DNA from: Thalassospira sp. TSL5-1
Lineage (GTDB): Bacteria > Pseudomonadota > Alphaproteobacteria > Rhodospirillales > Thalassospiraceae
Direction: 5' to 3'
Length of the DNA stretch: 64,000 nt
Assembly (NCBI RefSeq): GCF_001907695.1
Contig: NZ_KV880638.1
Coordinates: 310,882-374,881 of the forward strand
The position numbers and the translations under genes are program-made. Positions 7,125-16,685 of this stretch are shown here, piece by piece. The notes beneath the pieces are model-generated. The model did not search any database. It had not been told where the DNA came from and worked only from the letters and a program-made list of their open reading frames with translations. Position 1 is the stretch's first letter, and each line of letters begins with the position of its first letter.

Positions 7125-9291
7125 CGAAGACACTCTGATCAACCTGCATGGGTGCGCCTATTGTCATCGATTCTACCGCCATCACTGTTGCCAAACTGGT
7201 TGCCATCAAACAGTCGTAATCGATACACGCGATACCGGTCTGTAAACTTTCTAACCAGGTCGCGATCATCGAATTCTGACCTTTATCTTGCACTCCCAGC
7301 TTTATTTTTTGTTTGTGCGTATCTCCCTTAAACAACGAGATTTCCTTGAAATCGTTTATCTGAGCCGAACGCCCACCGCCAAATACTTCGATATATTCCT
7401 TTGCCATCGCTTTGGAACCGTCGGCAGTGTAGGTGATATTCGCTACGCTACCATTCGTGAAGGATAGAGCAAGGCACAAATTGTCATTTAGCAGGGCAGA
7501 TTTTTCAGCCTTGCTACTACCGATCGCATATATGCTTTTCACGTTGCTGCTAACCAGTGCCGAGGCCAGATCGATGAAGTGGCAGCCTTCGCCAATCATG
7601 CGGCCCCCGCCTGCTTGTGGGTCCTGACTCCAGTGATTGGCAGGGATATACCCCGCATTGATCCGAATATTGACCACTAACGGGCTTTGTACGCCGCTAA
7701 AGTGTTCGATGACTTTCTTTGTAGCGGGCGCGAAGCGGCGATTAAAACCCACCATTAATTGGGCTTTGCTGCTTTTGTTGTAGGCGGTATGGATCTCTGC
7801 TAACTCATCAATATGCATTGCCAGAGGCTTTTCAACATACACATGTTTGGCGGCGAGTAATGCATCGCGAACGGCAGGTCCGTGCGTATCATGGCGTGTT
7901 GCAATGACGATTGCGTCGCTATCGTTCTGAAGCAGTTCATCAAAGTGTGCTGCACAAAAAACAAAGCCGAACTGTTTGGCAACACCCTTGGCTGAACGGC
8001 CGCTGGCTGTTACCAATCCATCGAAACTAACTTTGCCATTAGCCTGCATGGGGGGTAGCAAACTCGCGGTTGCATAATTTCCTGCGCCATAAAACGAAAG
8101 TTTAATCTTGTCGCCACTAACGGTGGCAGGTTTGATTGCAATACGAGATGAGTCAGTATTGCTGTAGGACTCGGGGTTATATTGTAGCAAGATACCGAGA
8201 TAAGGTTCCGTTTTGGTGCCTTCGATTAGATTATAGGCGCTAGCCGCCTCTTTTACCTGAAAACGGTGTGTAATCAGGCTTTTGACGTCTAGTTTCCCTT
8301 GTGAGACCAGCTCAAGGAAGGTTTCCATATTGCGCTGCTCGGTAAACCGTACATAGGCTAGCGGGTAGTCATTACCATTTTCTTCATAGAAGGGATCATA
8401 GCGGCCAGGCCCGTAAGATCGGGAAATAACTACATTGATTTCTTTCTTGAAATAATTTTCGCGTGGAATGTCCATGCGTACGGCGCCAACGACCACCACA
8501 CGTCCCTTTTCGCGGGTAACTTCACCACACATTTCTATAATGGAATTGCTGGAACTACCTGCACATACGAGTACGCCATCCACACCATGTCCTGCTGTTA
8601 TCGCTCTGCAGACACTTGCGGCATCTGTGCCGGCTACCAGACCAATGGCGCCGAAACATTCGGCCTTCTTAATTAGCGATGTATCCAGATCAGTCGCAAT
8701 GACCTGACAACCATTGGCCTTGAGTAACTGAACAGTGATTTGTCCGAGCAAGCCCAGGCCGACAACCAGAAATGTTTCTCCCAGTTGCGGTTTGGACAAG
8801 CGTACGCCTTGCAATGCGATGGAGCCAACAGTTGTGAAGGCTGCTTCTTCATTACTGACATTCTCTGGTACTTTGACAATCAGGTTTTTGGGTACGGTGA
8901 TAAACTCCGCATGGTTTGCATAATTAGCACCACCACACGCAACACGATCACCTGGTTGTAACCCTTCAACCAGACCTCCGGCAGCGATCACCGCACCTGC
9001 ACAGCTATAGCCAAGCGGTGAAGGGGCATCCAGACGTGAAGTGACGGTTTGAAGTGTTTTTCTGAGTCCTTCCGTCTTGATCTTACTGATTACCTGCCTG
9101 ACCAGATCTGGGCGCGCCTTTGCTTTCTGCAACAGGCTCTTTTTTCCCATGTCGATCTTAGTTTTTTCGGTGCCAGCGCTGATGATAGAGACACTATTTT
9201 GAACCAGTACAAATTTGTCTGTCAGGGTAGGGACCGGGACGTCAGTGACTTCAATAATGCCTGTGCGAAGGGTTTGGGTAACTTGTTTCAT
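7111..9291 (-). CDS. Two-domain oxidoreductase: zinc-type alcohol dehydrogenase (MDR) fused to Gfo/Idh/MocA
   Basis: The 726-residue protein has two enzymatic halves. Residues 1 to about 350 are an MDR dehydrogenase with a GroES-like part (PLGYSCAGAVIAAG, GDRVACGG) and the nucleotide motif VVGLGLLGQITVQLL. From about residue 390, after a short linker, comes a Gfo/Idh/MocA dehydrogenase with LSFYGAGNYATASLL, VEKPLAMHIDELAEI and FNRRFAP. Both halves would bind NAD(P). The fusion is common in polysaccharide operons, but its substrate is not established to my knowledge. A sugar oxidation/reduction on an activated or lipid-linked glycan is the inference. ATG 9291 overlaps the CapK stop by ATGA. 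Base composition returns to the local norm at the start of this gene after the AT-rich block. Confidence 0.85.
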   Translation of the reverse strand: MKQVTQTLRTGIIEVTDVPVPTLTDKFVLVQNSVSIISAGTEKTKIDMGKKSLLQKAKARPDLVRQVISKIKTEGLRKTLQTVTSRLDAPSPLGYSCAGAVIAAGGLVEGLQPGDRVACGGANYANHAEFITVPKNLIVKVPENVSNEEAAFTTVGSIALQGVRLSKPQLGETFLVVGLGLLGQITVQLLKANGCQVIATDLDTSLIKKAECFGAIGLVAGTDAASVCRAITAGHGVDGVLVCAGSSSNSIIEMCGEVTREKGRVVVVGAVRMDIPRENYFKKEINVVISRSYGPGRYDPFYEENGNDYPLAYVRFTEQRNMETFLELVSQGKLDVKSLITHRFQVKEAASAYNLIEGTKTEPYLGILLQYNPESYSNTDSSRIAIKPATVSGDKIKLSFYGAGNYATASLLPPMQANGKVSFDGLVTASGRSAKGVAKQFGFVFCAAHFDELLQNDSDAIVIATRHDTHGPAVRDALLAAKHVYVEKPLAMHIDELAEIHTAYNKSSKAQLMVGFNRRFAPATKKVIEHFSGVQSPLVVNIRINAGYIPANHWSQDPQAGGGRMIGEGCHFIDLASALVSSNVKSIYAIGSSKAEKSALLNDNLCLALSFTNGSVANITYTADGSKAMAKEYIEVFGGGRSAQINDFKEISLFKGDTHKQKIKLGVQDKGQNSMIATWLESLQTGIACIDYDCLMATSLATVMAVESMTIGAPMQVDQSVFDAPN

Positions 9292-10613
9292 GGTTTTGAT
9301 ATGTTTTGAATGAGTAATTGAAATTTTCTATTCATGCTCAGTTCCAATTCATCTACTTCTTTTACAGATATAATCATTTTTCCAGATAATTTTTTATTGA
9401 AATTATCAATTAATTGTTTTTTTGCGCTCTCATTCCATCGATACCCTGGGACGATGTGAATGCTCAGATGACCTATATGATTTTGATGATATTGGATTCC
9501 ATTTATTTTTGAATAGATAGAATCATGTAGATTGAGAGCAGTAGTTGTGACTGTCGTGCCGTCAGAAAGATAAATTTTATCCCCGTTCCAACGGCCTCTT
9601 ACATTTTTAAATGTTAATCCAATATGACCGCAATCAGGACAAGTTATTCCGACAAATTCTGCATAGTCACCTGTTTTATATCTAATAAAAGGCGTTTTGG
9701 TATTTATGTATCCTGTTCCGACTAATTCGCCGAATTCTCCCGGGGTTTTTACTGGTCTTCCAAATGAGTTAATGATTTCAACGTGCCCATAGAATGGATT
9801 AGAGTGATAGTTTTCACACTTAATTCCCTCGTGTGCTAAGATTAATTTCTCGCTATGTCCATAGAATGTAAACATACGTAGACCAAGTTGTTCTTGGATC
9901 AGGGTTTTCTGCGGAATGAGGATGTTTTCGCTTCCACATAAAAATGCCTTCACATTTTCCGGTTTTTTGCTGCTTTCAAGCCAAAACTTCGATAAAATAA
10001 ACGCTGCACTTGGATATGCGTGAATAAACTGAATTTTATTTTTTTCGATATATTCTGTTATTTTTAATAAATATTGTTTCGTGAGGTTGAAATTACTAAA
10101 GCAAACTTGCCGAAGCAAGGGATCTACTTCAATATTATTCTCTCCTAAAATGTGATTTCGTAAAACTGCTCTCCATGAAATTTCTTTTGAGTATCCAGAT
10201 TTTTCCCAGCCGCTTGTCATCCAAAACCATTCCCAACCCTTTCGTGATTTATCAATATAAAATGACAATGGTTTTCCAGATGTTCCACCTGTTGTCATAA
10301 GGTCAGCATTTTTTTTGCTGGTAATAATGGATTCTTTTGATTTTATTACAATGTCTTTATCGATGAATGGAAGGTCAGTATGTGGTGAGTTGAAATCATA
10401 ATTTTCATAAAATACGCATTTTTTTGCATTCTGATAAGTTTTTTTTAGGATTTTATAAGTATACTCTTCAATGTATTTATTTTTATTCGATGTTTTTAAG
10501 AACTCATCGTTAATCTTCATTGCTCGTCTGTAACTTTCCCCGAAAACAAATTTTTTGGGAAGGTAAGATGCAGTAGTGGAAATTAAAAAATTGATATCGA
10601 TCTTTTTTCTCAT
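9288..10613 (-). CDS. CapK/PaaK-like adenylate-forming enzyme of capsule biosynthesis
   Basis: The 441-residue protein resembles phenylacetate-CoA ligase and CapK proteins. The AMP-binding loop TTGGTSGKP lies at 107-115, TFYGHSEKLILAHEG in the middle, and a CPDCGH cysteine pair near 325 precedes the hinge-like GRWNGDKIYLSDG. The family activates carboxylates as adenylates. In capsule clusters the acceptor is generally unknown, and attachment of an acyl or amino-acid group to the glycan is plausible. The gene is very AT-rich and lysine/asparagine-rich, unlike flanking genes. It is the last member of the AT-rich block, and its stop overlaps the next start by ATGA. A 133-base gap separates it from the GT4 gene. 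Confidence 0.82.
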   Translation of the reverse strand: MRKKIDINFLISTTASYLPKKFVFGESYRRAMKINDEFLKTSNKNKYIEEYTYKILKKTYQNAKKCVFYENYDFNSPHTDLPFIDKDIVIKSKESIITSKKNADLMTTGGTSGKPLSFYIDKSRKGWEWFWMTSGWEKSGYSKEISWRAVLRNHILGENNIEVDPLLRQVCFSNFNLTKQYLLKITEYIEKNKIQFIHAYPSAAFILSKFWLESSKKPENVKAFLCGSENILIPQKTLIQEQLGLRMFTFYGHSEKLILAHEGIKCENYHSNPFYGHVEIINSFGRPVKTPGEFGELVGTGYINTKTPFIRYKTGDYAEFVGITCPDCGHIGLTFKNVRGRWNGDKIYLSDGTTVTTTALNLHDSIYSKINGIQYHQNHIGHLSIHIVPGYRWNESAKKQLIDNFNKKLSGKMIISVKEVDELELSMNRKFQLLIQNISKP

Positions 10614-10746
10614 TTAAATTCTCTGTGTATTATCAGTGAATAAATTAATTTATATTGGTATTTTAGCAGTTGACAATACTCGGAAGTCTTTTCACCATTG
10701 TATGGTGATTTCACATCCTGTCATGTCGAAAAATATCTTTCATAAT

Positions 10747-11856
10747 TTAGTTGGAGCTTCTATCGTCTATTTTAATTGATTCTTGATAAATTTCTACCAA
10801 TTTTTCGGCCATTTTTGAGATGCTAAATTTTTCTTCATACATAGTTTTTGATTGAACCCCCATTTGGGTACGTAGTTTTTGATTCTTGGCCAAACTTATT
10901 AAGTTTCTTGTCAAAGCCTGTGTGTCGCCGGGTTCAATTAGATAGCCATTTTTGTCATTAACAACAGCTTCCGGAATGGATCCTACATTTGACGCAATAA
11001 TCGGAAGACCAGCATTCATTGCCTCTAGAATGCAGAGAGGAAGGCCTTCTTTATAAGACGGTAAACATAAAATATCACTTGATGACATGTGCTTTCGAAC
11101 GTCTTCAGGCGAAATCCAGCCATAAAATTCTATGTTTTCGAATTCCTGGGCCATTTCTTGGTAGAAACGTTTTTCTTTTCCTCCGCCGCAAATTTTTAAC
11201 TTCATATTCGGGATTTTTTTTTGGGTTTCAATAAAAGATTTAATTAGTGTATCAAGTCCCTTGTTTTGTGACGTTGTACCACAGAAAATTATATTGGTTC
11301 CCTGGTGAGTAGACGCTGGAAGTGCAAGGTTTGGGACACCGTTATTTAGTTCTCTGACTTCTATTTTTGAAAAATTATCCTCTACCCAAATGCCCCAATT
11401 TTTTGATAAAACTAAAATTATGTTCGCTTTTTCGAATAATATTTGGATGGATTTTTTTAGCATTCGGGGAGATTTTTGAAAAAACATCGAAAACCCACCA
11501 CCATGTAAATGTATTATATATGGGGTATTAGTTATGCGACATATGTAGGAAATTAAAATTTTCCGATAACAGCTACCTCGTGATGCAAGGTGTATATGTG
11601 CAATATCAACTTTACGGAACGCGCAAAGAATAAAAGTTTTTATTAGAGAGTATATAAAAATGTGCACTGATTTATATAAGGCTGTGTCGTTTTTTGTGGC
11701 TAAAAAGGAAAGATGAACATCTGACTCTTCCTCCTGGAAGTAACTTTTTAGGTTGCGTTGTACTTGAGAAATCCCTCCGAAGCTTGAGATGGACGGGCCT
11801 ATGTGTAGTACTCTTATAGTTTTATTAATTTCCGGTTTAATTTTCTTTGCTTTCAT
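10747..11856 (-). CDS. Glycosyltransferase family 4
   Basis: The protein has about 369 residues from ATG 11856, which overlaps the upstream stop by ATGA. The frame is open to 11883. It has a GT-B fold: N-terminal RVLHIGPSISSFGGISQVQ, then the C-terminal nucleotide-sugar half with IIFCGTTSQNKGLDTLIKSF, YGWISPEDVRKHM and the EX7E-type region EGLPLCILEAMNAGLP, followed by GSIPEAVVNDKNGYL. Such retaining transferases add one sugar to the growing lipid-linked repeat on the cytoplasmic side. Donor and acceptor cannot be deduced. It is AT-rich like its neighbours. Confidence 0.9.
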   Translation of the reverse strand: MKAKKIKPEINKTIRVLHIGPSISSFGGISQVQRNLKSYFQEEESDVHLSFLATKNDTALYKSVHIFIYSLIKTFILCAFRKVDIAHIHLASRGSCYRKILISYICRITNTPYIIHLHGGGFSMFFQKSPRMLKKSIQILFEKANIILVLSKNWGIWVEDNFSKIEVRELNNGVPNLALPASTHQGTNIIFCGTTSQNKGLDTLIKSFIETQKKIPNMKLKICGGGKEKRFYQEMAQEFENIEFYGWISPEDVRKHMSSSDILCLPSYKEGLPLCILEAMNAGLPIIASNVGSIPEAVVNDKNGYLIEPGDTQALTRNLISLAKNQKLRTQMGVQSKTMYEEKFSISKMAEKLVEIYQESIKIDDRSSN

Positions 11857-13022
11857 AGGGAATAAATATTTTTTATATGCCAAGAGCTATAGGCAAAACG
11901 AAAAGCTGCCGACAGAAGAAGAGAAAAAAATATCATTGTTGGAGTTGGTGAATAAAAATATGTACCGCCAATCAGCGAAAAAAACAATATGGAAGATAAC
12001 GCATTGGATTTTAGTATTAGTTTTGAGTTTCCGGCAGAAACCAAATAATTAGCATAGGGAAGCTGTAATTGTGAAAAGAAGAACCATGAGAGGCACAAAG
12101 AAATATAAATGTACCCGTTTTCTGGAAAATTTCCTTTCTGATAATGGAAGAAAATTGAAATTAAAGTGTAAGAAAATGGGATGATTAACGCAGTGCACTT
12201 CAAGTTTTTATTTCGGAACTCATTGAAAATTTTTGTTTTTTTTGATCCTGAGCAGTTTGCCATTTGGGGAAGATATATATTTGACAGTAACCGGCCGCTT
12301 AATGATGCAACACTGATGACCATTACTAGTTGCCCGGAAAATATAATGATACTCGATTGAGCTCCATAAATTGAAATTAATGTTGGTGATAACATTAGCG
12401 GACCGAGACTACATATGTTTGATAAAGAGTACTGTACGTATTCTAATCTATTGACCTTCGAACGGGTAGAGTATTTCATAAACGTGATATATATAAAAGG
12501 TGTTAGAGATATTGCTGGGATAAGTAGAATGTAGTCTTTTTTTATTGAATAGGTATGCGTTGTTATTGACAAAATTGTAAATATTAGTATTGCGAAAATC
12601 TCAAGTGTTACGAGTAGTTTTTTCTCTTGATTTGATATTAGGTAAGTTCGGGATAGTTGGTAAAATCCCCAAGTTATTGCCCAAAGTTCTATTGGGTAAG
12701 TGTTTTCTAGTTTTAGTATTGTTTTTAGTGTTTCTGATGCTGTTGATATTAATAATGATATGATTAAATAATCTGCGCAAATGAATGAAAATGTGCCTTG
12801 GCGGATTGATTTTTCTCTGGAGAATAATACGTTAGCCATCGACGTAGCTGTTGTTGTTACAATTAAACTTGCTATAGTTAACCCTAAAATATATTGAGTA
12901 ACTGTAGTTGTGCCGAGCTCGCTGCTCGGCGCAAGAATGCTTGGAATTGTACGTTGAAAACCTGGTGATATTACAATAATAAAATTTGTAATTGCTGAAA
13001 TGAGAAATGAAATTTTAAACAC
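11853..13022 (-). CDS. Polytopic membrane protein, probable Wzx-like flippase
   Basis: The protein has about 389 residues with ten or more hydrophobic helices and no recognisable catalytic motif. Position between wzy and a glycosyltransferase, overall length and helix spacing suit an oligosaccharide-lipid flippase. This rests on context more than on sequence. No ATG is available near the N-terminus. GTG at 13022 follows AGGTG by nine bases and is preferred over GTG at 13034; either overlaps the 3' end of wzy. It is strongly AT-rich. Confidence 0.65.
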   Translation of the reverse strand: MFKISFLISAITNFIIVISPGFQRTIPSILAPSSELGTTTVTQYILGLTIASLIVTTTATSMANVLFSREKSIRQGTFSFICADYLIISLLISTASETLKTILKLENTYPIELWAITWGFYQLSRTYLISNQEKKLLVTLEIFAILIFTILSITTHTYSIKKDYILLIPAISLTPFIYITFMKYSTRSKVNRLEYVQYSLSNICSLGPLMLSPTLISIYGAQSSIIIFSGQLVMVISVASLSGRLLSNIYLPQMANCSGSKKTKIFNEFRNKNLKCTALIIPFSYTLISIFFHYQKGNFPENGYIYISLCLSWFFFSQLQLPYANYLVSAGNSKLILKSNALSSILFFSLIGGTYFYSPTPTMIFFSLLLSAAFRFAYSSWHIKNIYSL

Positions 13023-14232
13023 GTGTGACTGCACCTAAAAAGCTGACGATCCATGTTGCAACGAAAGCCACGTCAGAAATCATTTTTATTTTAGATACAA
13101 TAGAATCTTTTTTTGTTTTAAAGCAAAATAACAGCGCCATTGAATAATATACAAACATTGGCGGCGTCGGCAATAACCCATTCCTGGTTGAGAGGTATAA
13201 GTTGTATAGGAAATATAGGAACAATATGTATAGAATATGAGATTTGTTTTCTAAAAATGCTATTCTTAAATTTTTATATACAGCGCCCATTGCGAGTGTG
13301 ATAATTATGACGCCGCTTACCCCGAAGTCTAGATAATAGTTAAATGGGGCCGCTACTGATTGAGCTGTTAGTCGTGATGGCAGGTATACGTCTCTTAAAT
13401 AATCAGATCCATGGTGGCCGTATGATGGGTTTATAATAGAAAAATACTCGCCAAATGTATATCTTCCGTTAAGTTGTTGGTGCCCCGCTATGTCACTTAC
13501 AAACGAACCAAAATTTAGAGCTCCTATTAAATCTCCATGAATAATCCAAAGTGATAATTGTAATAATGATAGTCCACTCCCGATATTTTGAGATCCGTAT
13601 CTTATAATCGCAAGAAGCGAGATAATAGAGAAAGCTGAAAATAATAAAAGAAAGAAATAAATCGTAAATTTATAAAATTTAATTCTTTTGTCAAACATAA
13701 ATATGACAAACATAGAAAAGGTCATAAGTAAAAGTTCAGATCTGTTCAGCATTAATAAATTAAACAAATAACCTATTATGATAATAGGGATAACCTTCTT
13801 TGCTAGGTTTCGGTGGTAGGCGTAAAATGAAAGTATTGCGAGTAGAGTTATAAGCCGAGCTGGGTAATCTATTAGGCCACCTAAGTTTTGACCAATTGAT
13901 CTAATTAAAGGGTTGTTACTTGTTAATGGGATATCGCCAAGGATATATATTTTTAAAAAAATGAACAGCAGACTAAAGACGACAAGGAAGTACAGTCGTG
14001 AAAAAGATATACTTTCATGATGATCTGCAGGTATTTTTTTTGTAATGTTAGGTGATATGTAGTATCCTGTTATTAATGATGTGATGAATATGAAAAATAT
14101 ACCATAATATTTTGTTATATCTGTGGCGTAGTACCCCCAAGATATTTCGTTTTTTATTTGAGACAAAAGTACTTGCGCCGAGAAGAAAAGCAGAAATAGA
14201 AGTGGCGCTGTGATTTTTTTTATATTTATCAT
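13015..14232 (-). CDS. O-antigen/oligosaccharide repeat polymerase (Wzy-like)
   Basis: The 405-residue polytopic protein has about eleven hydrophobic helices. A large polar loop in the last third contains GRYTFGEYFSIINPSYGHHG and YLRDVYLPSRLTAQS, the arrangement of Wzy polymerases that extend lipid-linked repeats in the periplasm. Primary sequence of Wzy is poorly conserved, so the call uses topology and gene order. ATG 14232 overlaps the wecC stop by ATGA. It is AT-rich, inside the foreign-looking block. Confidence 0.75.
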   Translation of the reverse strand: MINIKKITAPLLFLLFFSAQVLLSQIKNEISWGYYATDITKYYGIFFIFITSLITGYYISPNITKKIPADHHESISFSRLYFLVVFSLLFIFLKIYILGDIPLTSNNPLIRSIGQNLGGLIDYPARLITLLAILSFYAYHRNLAKKVIPIIIIGYLFNLLMLNRSELLLMTFSMFVIFMFDKRIKFYKFTIYFFLLLFSAFSIISLLAIIRYGSQNIGSGLSLLQLSLWIIHGDLIGALNFGSFVSDIAGHQQLNGRYTFGEYFSIINPSYGHHGSDYLRDVYLPSRLTAQSVAAPFNYYLDFGVSGVIIITLAMGAVYKNLRIAFLENKSHILYILFLYFLYNLYLSTRNGLLPTPPMFVYYSMALLFCFKTKKDSIVSKIKMISDVAFVATWIVSFLGAVTRV

Positions 14233-15497
14233 TTTTTTTCATTTATTTTATTTATGTGCCGGCAATATGATTTGAATTTTGTTTGAGGTTTTGTAATTAT
14301 TTCAGAGAACTCCCTGTGGTTAACTAGTTCAATTATTATATCTGAATTTTTTATTGCGTCTGTTAGGGTTGATGTGTTGAATGGATTTTTTTCATTTGAA
14401 ATATTAGGATCCACAACTTTTATTGTGCCGTCAAAATTTTCTGATACTTTTTTTATTATTTCCAAAGGGGGGCTTTCTCTGAGGTCGTCTATGTTCGGTT
14501 TAAATGTTATTCCGAGAAATGATATTGTTATTTTCTTATGGTCATTTATTTTTTTTGTTTTTAAATAAACTTTAATTGTTCGTATTATGTCTTTTGAGAC
14601 CCACTCTTTTTTTCCGTCGTTTACTCTCCTTGCCGTCTCAATTAATTTACTCTCACTTGGTGCGCTATGTACTATGAACCAAGGATCTACTGCGATACAA
14701 TGCCCGCCGACGCCGGGTCCGGGCTGAAGAATGTTGACACGTGGATGACGATTGGCAAGCGAGATCAACTCCCAGACATTAATGTCGAGTTTGTCGCAGA
14801 TCATCGATAGCTCGTTGGCAAAGGCAATGTTCACGTCGCGAAAGCTGTTTTCGGTTAGTTTGGCCATTTCGGCGGTACGGGCATTGGTGACGACACATTC
14901 GCCCTGCACGAAAGTTTTATATAGCGCACATGCCAAAGCAGAGCATTTTGGTGTCATGCCGCCCACAACACGATCATTCCTGACCAGTTCATGCAGAACC
15001 TGACCGGGTAATACCCGTTCCGGGCAATGGGCGATGCGAATATCCGAATTTTCACCCTGGCTTTGTGGAAAGGTCAAATCTGGTCGCGCTTCTGCGAGCC
15101 ATTGCGCAATTTTCTCGGTTGTACCGACGGGCGAGGTTGATTCGAGAATAACAAGATTTCCGGGCATAAGGACTGGTGCAATTGCTTTGGTGGCGGCCTC
15201 TATATAGGATAAATCCGGCTCATGATTATCTCCCTTAAAAGGGGTTGGCACGGCGATTAAAAAAGCATCAGCGGGTTCTGGCAACGTGGTGGCGCGCAGG
15301 TAACCTTCGGTTACGGCTGCATGCACAACCATATCAAGGTCAGGTTCCACAATATGAATTTCACCACGATTGATGGTATCGACCGCGTTCTGGTTTACGT
15401 CGACGCCAATCACCCTGATTTTGCGTGATGCAAATACAGCGGCCGTGGGTAGCCCGATATAGCCAAGGCCAATTACGGATACGGTATTGAATTGCAT
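14229..15497 (-). CDS. wecC: UDP-N-acetyl-D-mannosamine dehydrogenase
   Basis: The 422-residue enzyme oxidises UDP-ManNAc to UDP-ManNAcA with two NAD+. It has the N-terminal Rossmann motif IGLGYIGLPTA (9-19), the central ENSFRDVNIAFANEL block, the catalytic-cysteine motif GVGGHCIAVDP (Cys267), and the C-terminal UDP-binding part with LGITFKPNIDDLRESP. ATG 15497 has AAGGAAG upstream. The coding sequence is GC-rich up to about residue 265-275 and abruptly AT-rich after it, so the gene appears to be a recombinant joining a resident 5' part and an incoming 3' part just after the catalytic motif. It lies 42 bases after wecB. Confidence 0.95.
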   Translation of the reverse strand: MQFNTVSVIGLGYIGLPTAAVFASRKIRVIGVDVNQNAVDTINRGEIHIVEPDLDMVVHAAVTEGYLRATTLPEPADAFLIAVPTPFKGDNHEPDLSYIEAATKAIAPVLMPGNLVILESTSPVGTTEKIAQWLAEARPDLTFPQSQGENSDIRIAHCPERVLPGQVLHELVRNDRVVGGMTPKCSALACALYKTFVQGECVVTNARTAEMAKLTENSFRDVNIAFANELSMICDKLDINVWELISLANRHPRVNILQPGPGVGGHCIAVDPWFIVHSAPSESKLIETARRVNDGKKEWVSKDIIRTIKVYLKTKKINDHKKITISFLGITFKPNIDDLRESPPLEIIKKVSENFDGTIKVVDPNISNEKNPFNTSTLTDAIKNSDIIIELVNHREFSEIITKPQTKFKSYCRHINKINEKK

Positions 15498-15539
15498 AGT
15501 TCTTCCTTGCGATTGGAGCTTACGCGCGTACCTGGTTCG

Positions 15540-16658
15540 TTAACGCAGTGAAGTAAGGATGCGTTGGCAAGCCTTGCCGTCTCCGTATGGATTATGTGCC
15601 AGCGTCATGTGTCGATAGGCATTTTCGTCTGTCAGCAGGTTATTTACTTCTGTCGTAATGGTATTTGCGTCCGTTCCTACCAATTTAACGGTTCCGGCTG
15701 CCACGGCCTCCGGTCTTTCTGTTGTTTCCCGCATAACAAGTACGGGTTTGCCTAATGAGGGGGCTTCTTCCTGTACACCGCCAGAATCTGTTAGTATCAG
15801 GGTGGCCTGGGTCATCAGATAAACAAATGGTAAATAACCCTGTGGCGGGATTAGATGAATGTTTCCCACTGCTTTAAGCAGACGATTAACTGGTTCCTGC
15901 ACATTTGGATTGAGATGAACCGGATAAATGATCTGACAATCGGTGTGTTGTTTGGCAATATCCTTTAAGGCATTGCAAATGTGTTCAAAGCCCTCGCCAA
16001 AACTTTCCCGGCGATGGCCAGTAACCAGGACCAGTTTTTTTGCCGGGTCGATCATTGGATATTGGGTCGCCAGTTGGGCTTTTAACGCCGCATCCCGGTC
16101 AATTTTGTTGCGAACCCAAAGCAACGCATCAATAACCGTATTACCTGTTACGTGAATATGTTGGTCGGGAATATTTTCTGCTAGCAGGTTTGCTTTGGCA
16201 GTTGCTGTGGGGGCAAAATGATGGCGGGTGACGGCACTTGTCAGTTTGCGATTGGCTTCTTCCGGCCAAGGTGCGTAAATATTGCCCGTTCGCAATCCTG
16301 CTTCAACGTGGCCCACCGAAATTTGTTGATAATATGCCGCAAGCGAGGCCGCAAAAGTGGTCGTCGTGTCACCATGGACCAACACGAGATCCGGCTTGAA
16401 GGTTTCGAGTACGGGTTTTATGCCAAGCAAGATCGCAGTGGTTATATCGTTAAGGCTTTGTCCCGGTTTCATGATGTTGAGGTCATAGTCTGGCGTGATG
16501 TCAAACAGATGTAATACGTGATCAAGCATGTCACGATGTTGCGCTGTAACACAAACCCTGGCGTTAAAGCGCGAATCAACTGCCAGCGCTTGTACCAGTG
16601 GCGCCATTTTAATTGCCTCCGGGCGAGTGCCAAATACGGTCAGTACTTTTTGGGTCAT
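15540..16658 (-). CDS. wecB: UDP-N-acetylglucosamine 2-epimerase (non-hydrolysing)
   Basis: The 372-residue enzyme makes UDP-ManNAc from UDP-GlcNAc in the cytoplasm. Signature blocks are [36 protein letters not shown] and [22 protein letters not shown], and the length is typical. Its product feeds WecC directly downstream. The gene is of normal composition for the window, outside the AT-rich block. Confidence 0.96.
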   Translation of the reverse strand: MTQKVLTVFGTRPEAIKMAPLVQALAVDSRFNARVCVTAQHRDMLDHVLHLFDITPDYDLNIMKPGQSLNDITTAILLGIKPVLETFKPDLVLVHGDTTTTFAASLAAYYQQISVGHVEAGLRTGNIYAPWPEEANRKLTSAVTRHHFAPTATAKANLLAENIPDQHIHVTGNTVIDALLWVRNKIDRDAALKAQLATQYPMIDPAKKLVLVTGHRRESFGEGFEHICNALKDIAKQHTDCQIIYPVHLNPNVQEPVNRLLKAVGNIHLIPPQGYLPFVYLMTQATLILTDSGGVQEEAPSLGKPVLVMRETTERPEAVAAGTVKLVGTDANTITTEVNNLLTDENAYRHMTLAHNPYGDGKACQRILTSLR

Positions 16659-16685
16659 TTTATCTTGCTAAGATTATTTTTATTA

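Larger units (their letters stand above)
9288..14690 (-). other. AT-rich polysaccharide cassette, probably acquired by recombination
   Basis: From the start of the two-domain dehydrogenase gene to roughly 14,690, inside wecC, base composition is much more AT-rich than on either side and codons favour A/T third positions. The block holds capK, a GT4 gene, the wzx-like gene, wzy and the 3' third of wecC. Flanking wecB and the 5' part of wecC are of normal composition. The right edge falls within a conserved gene and no mobile-element sequence is visible, which points to homologous exchange. Confidence 0.75.
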
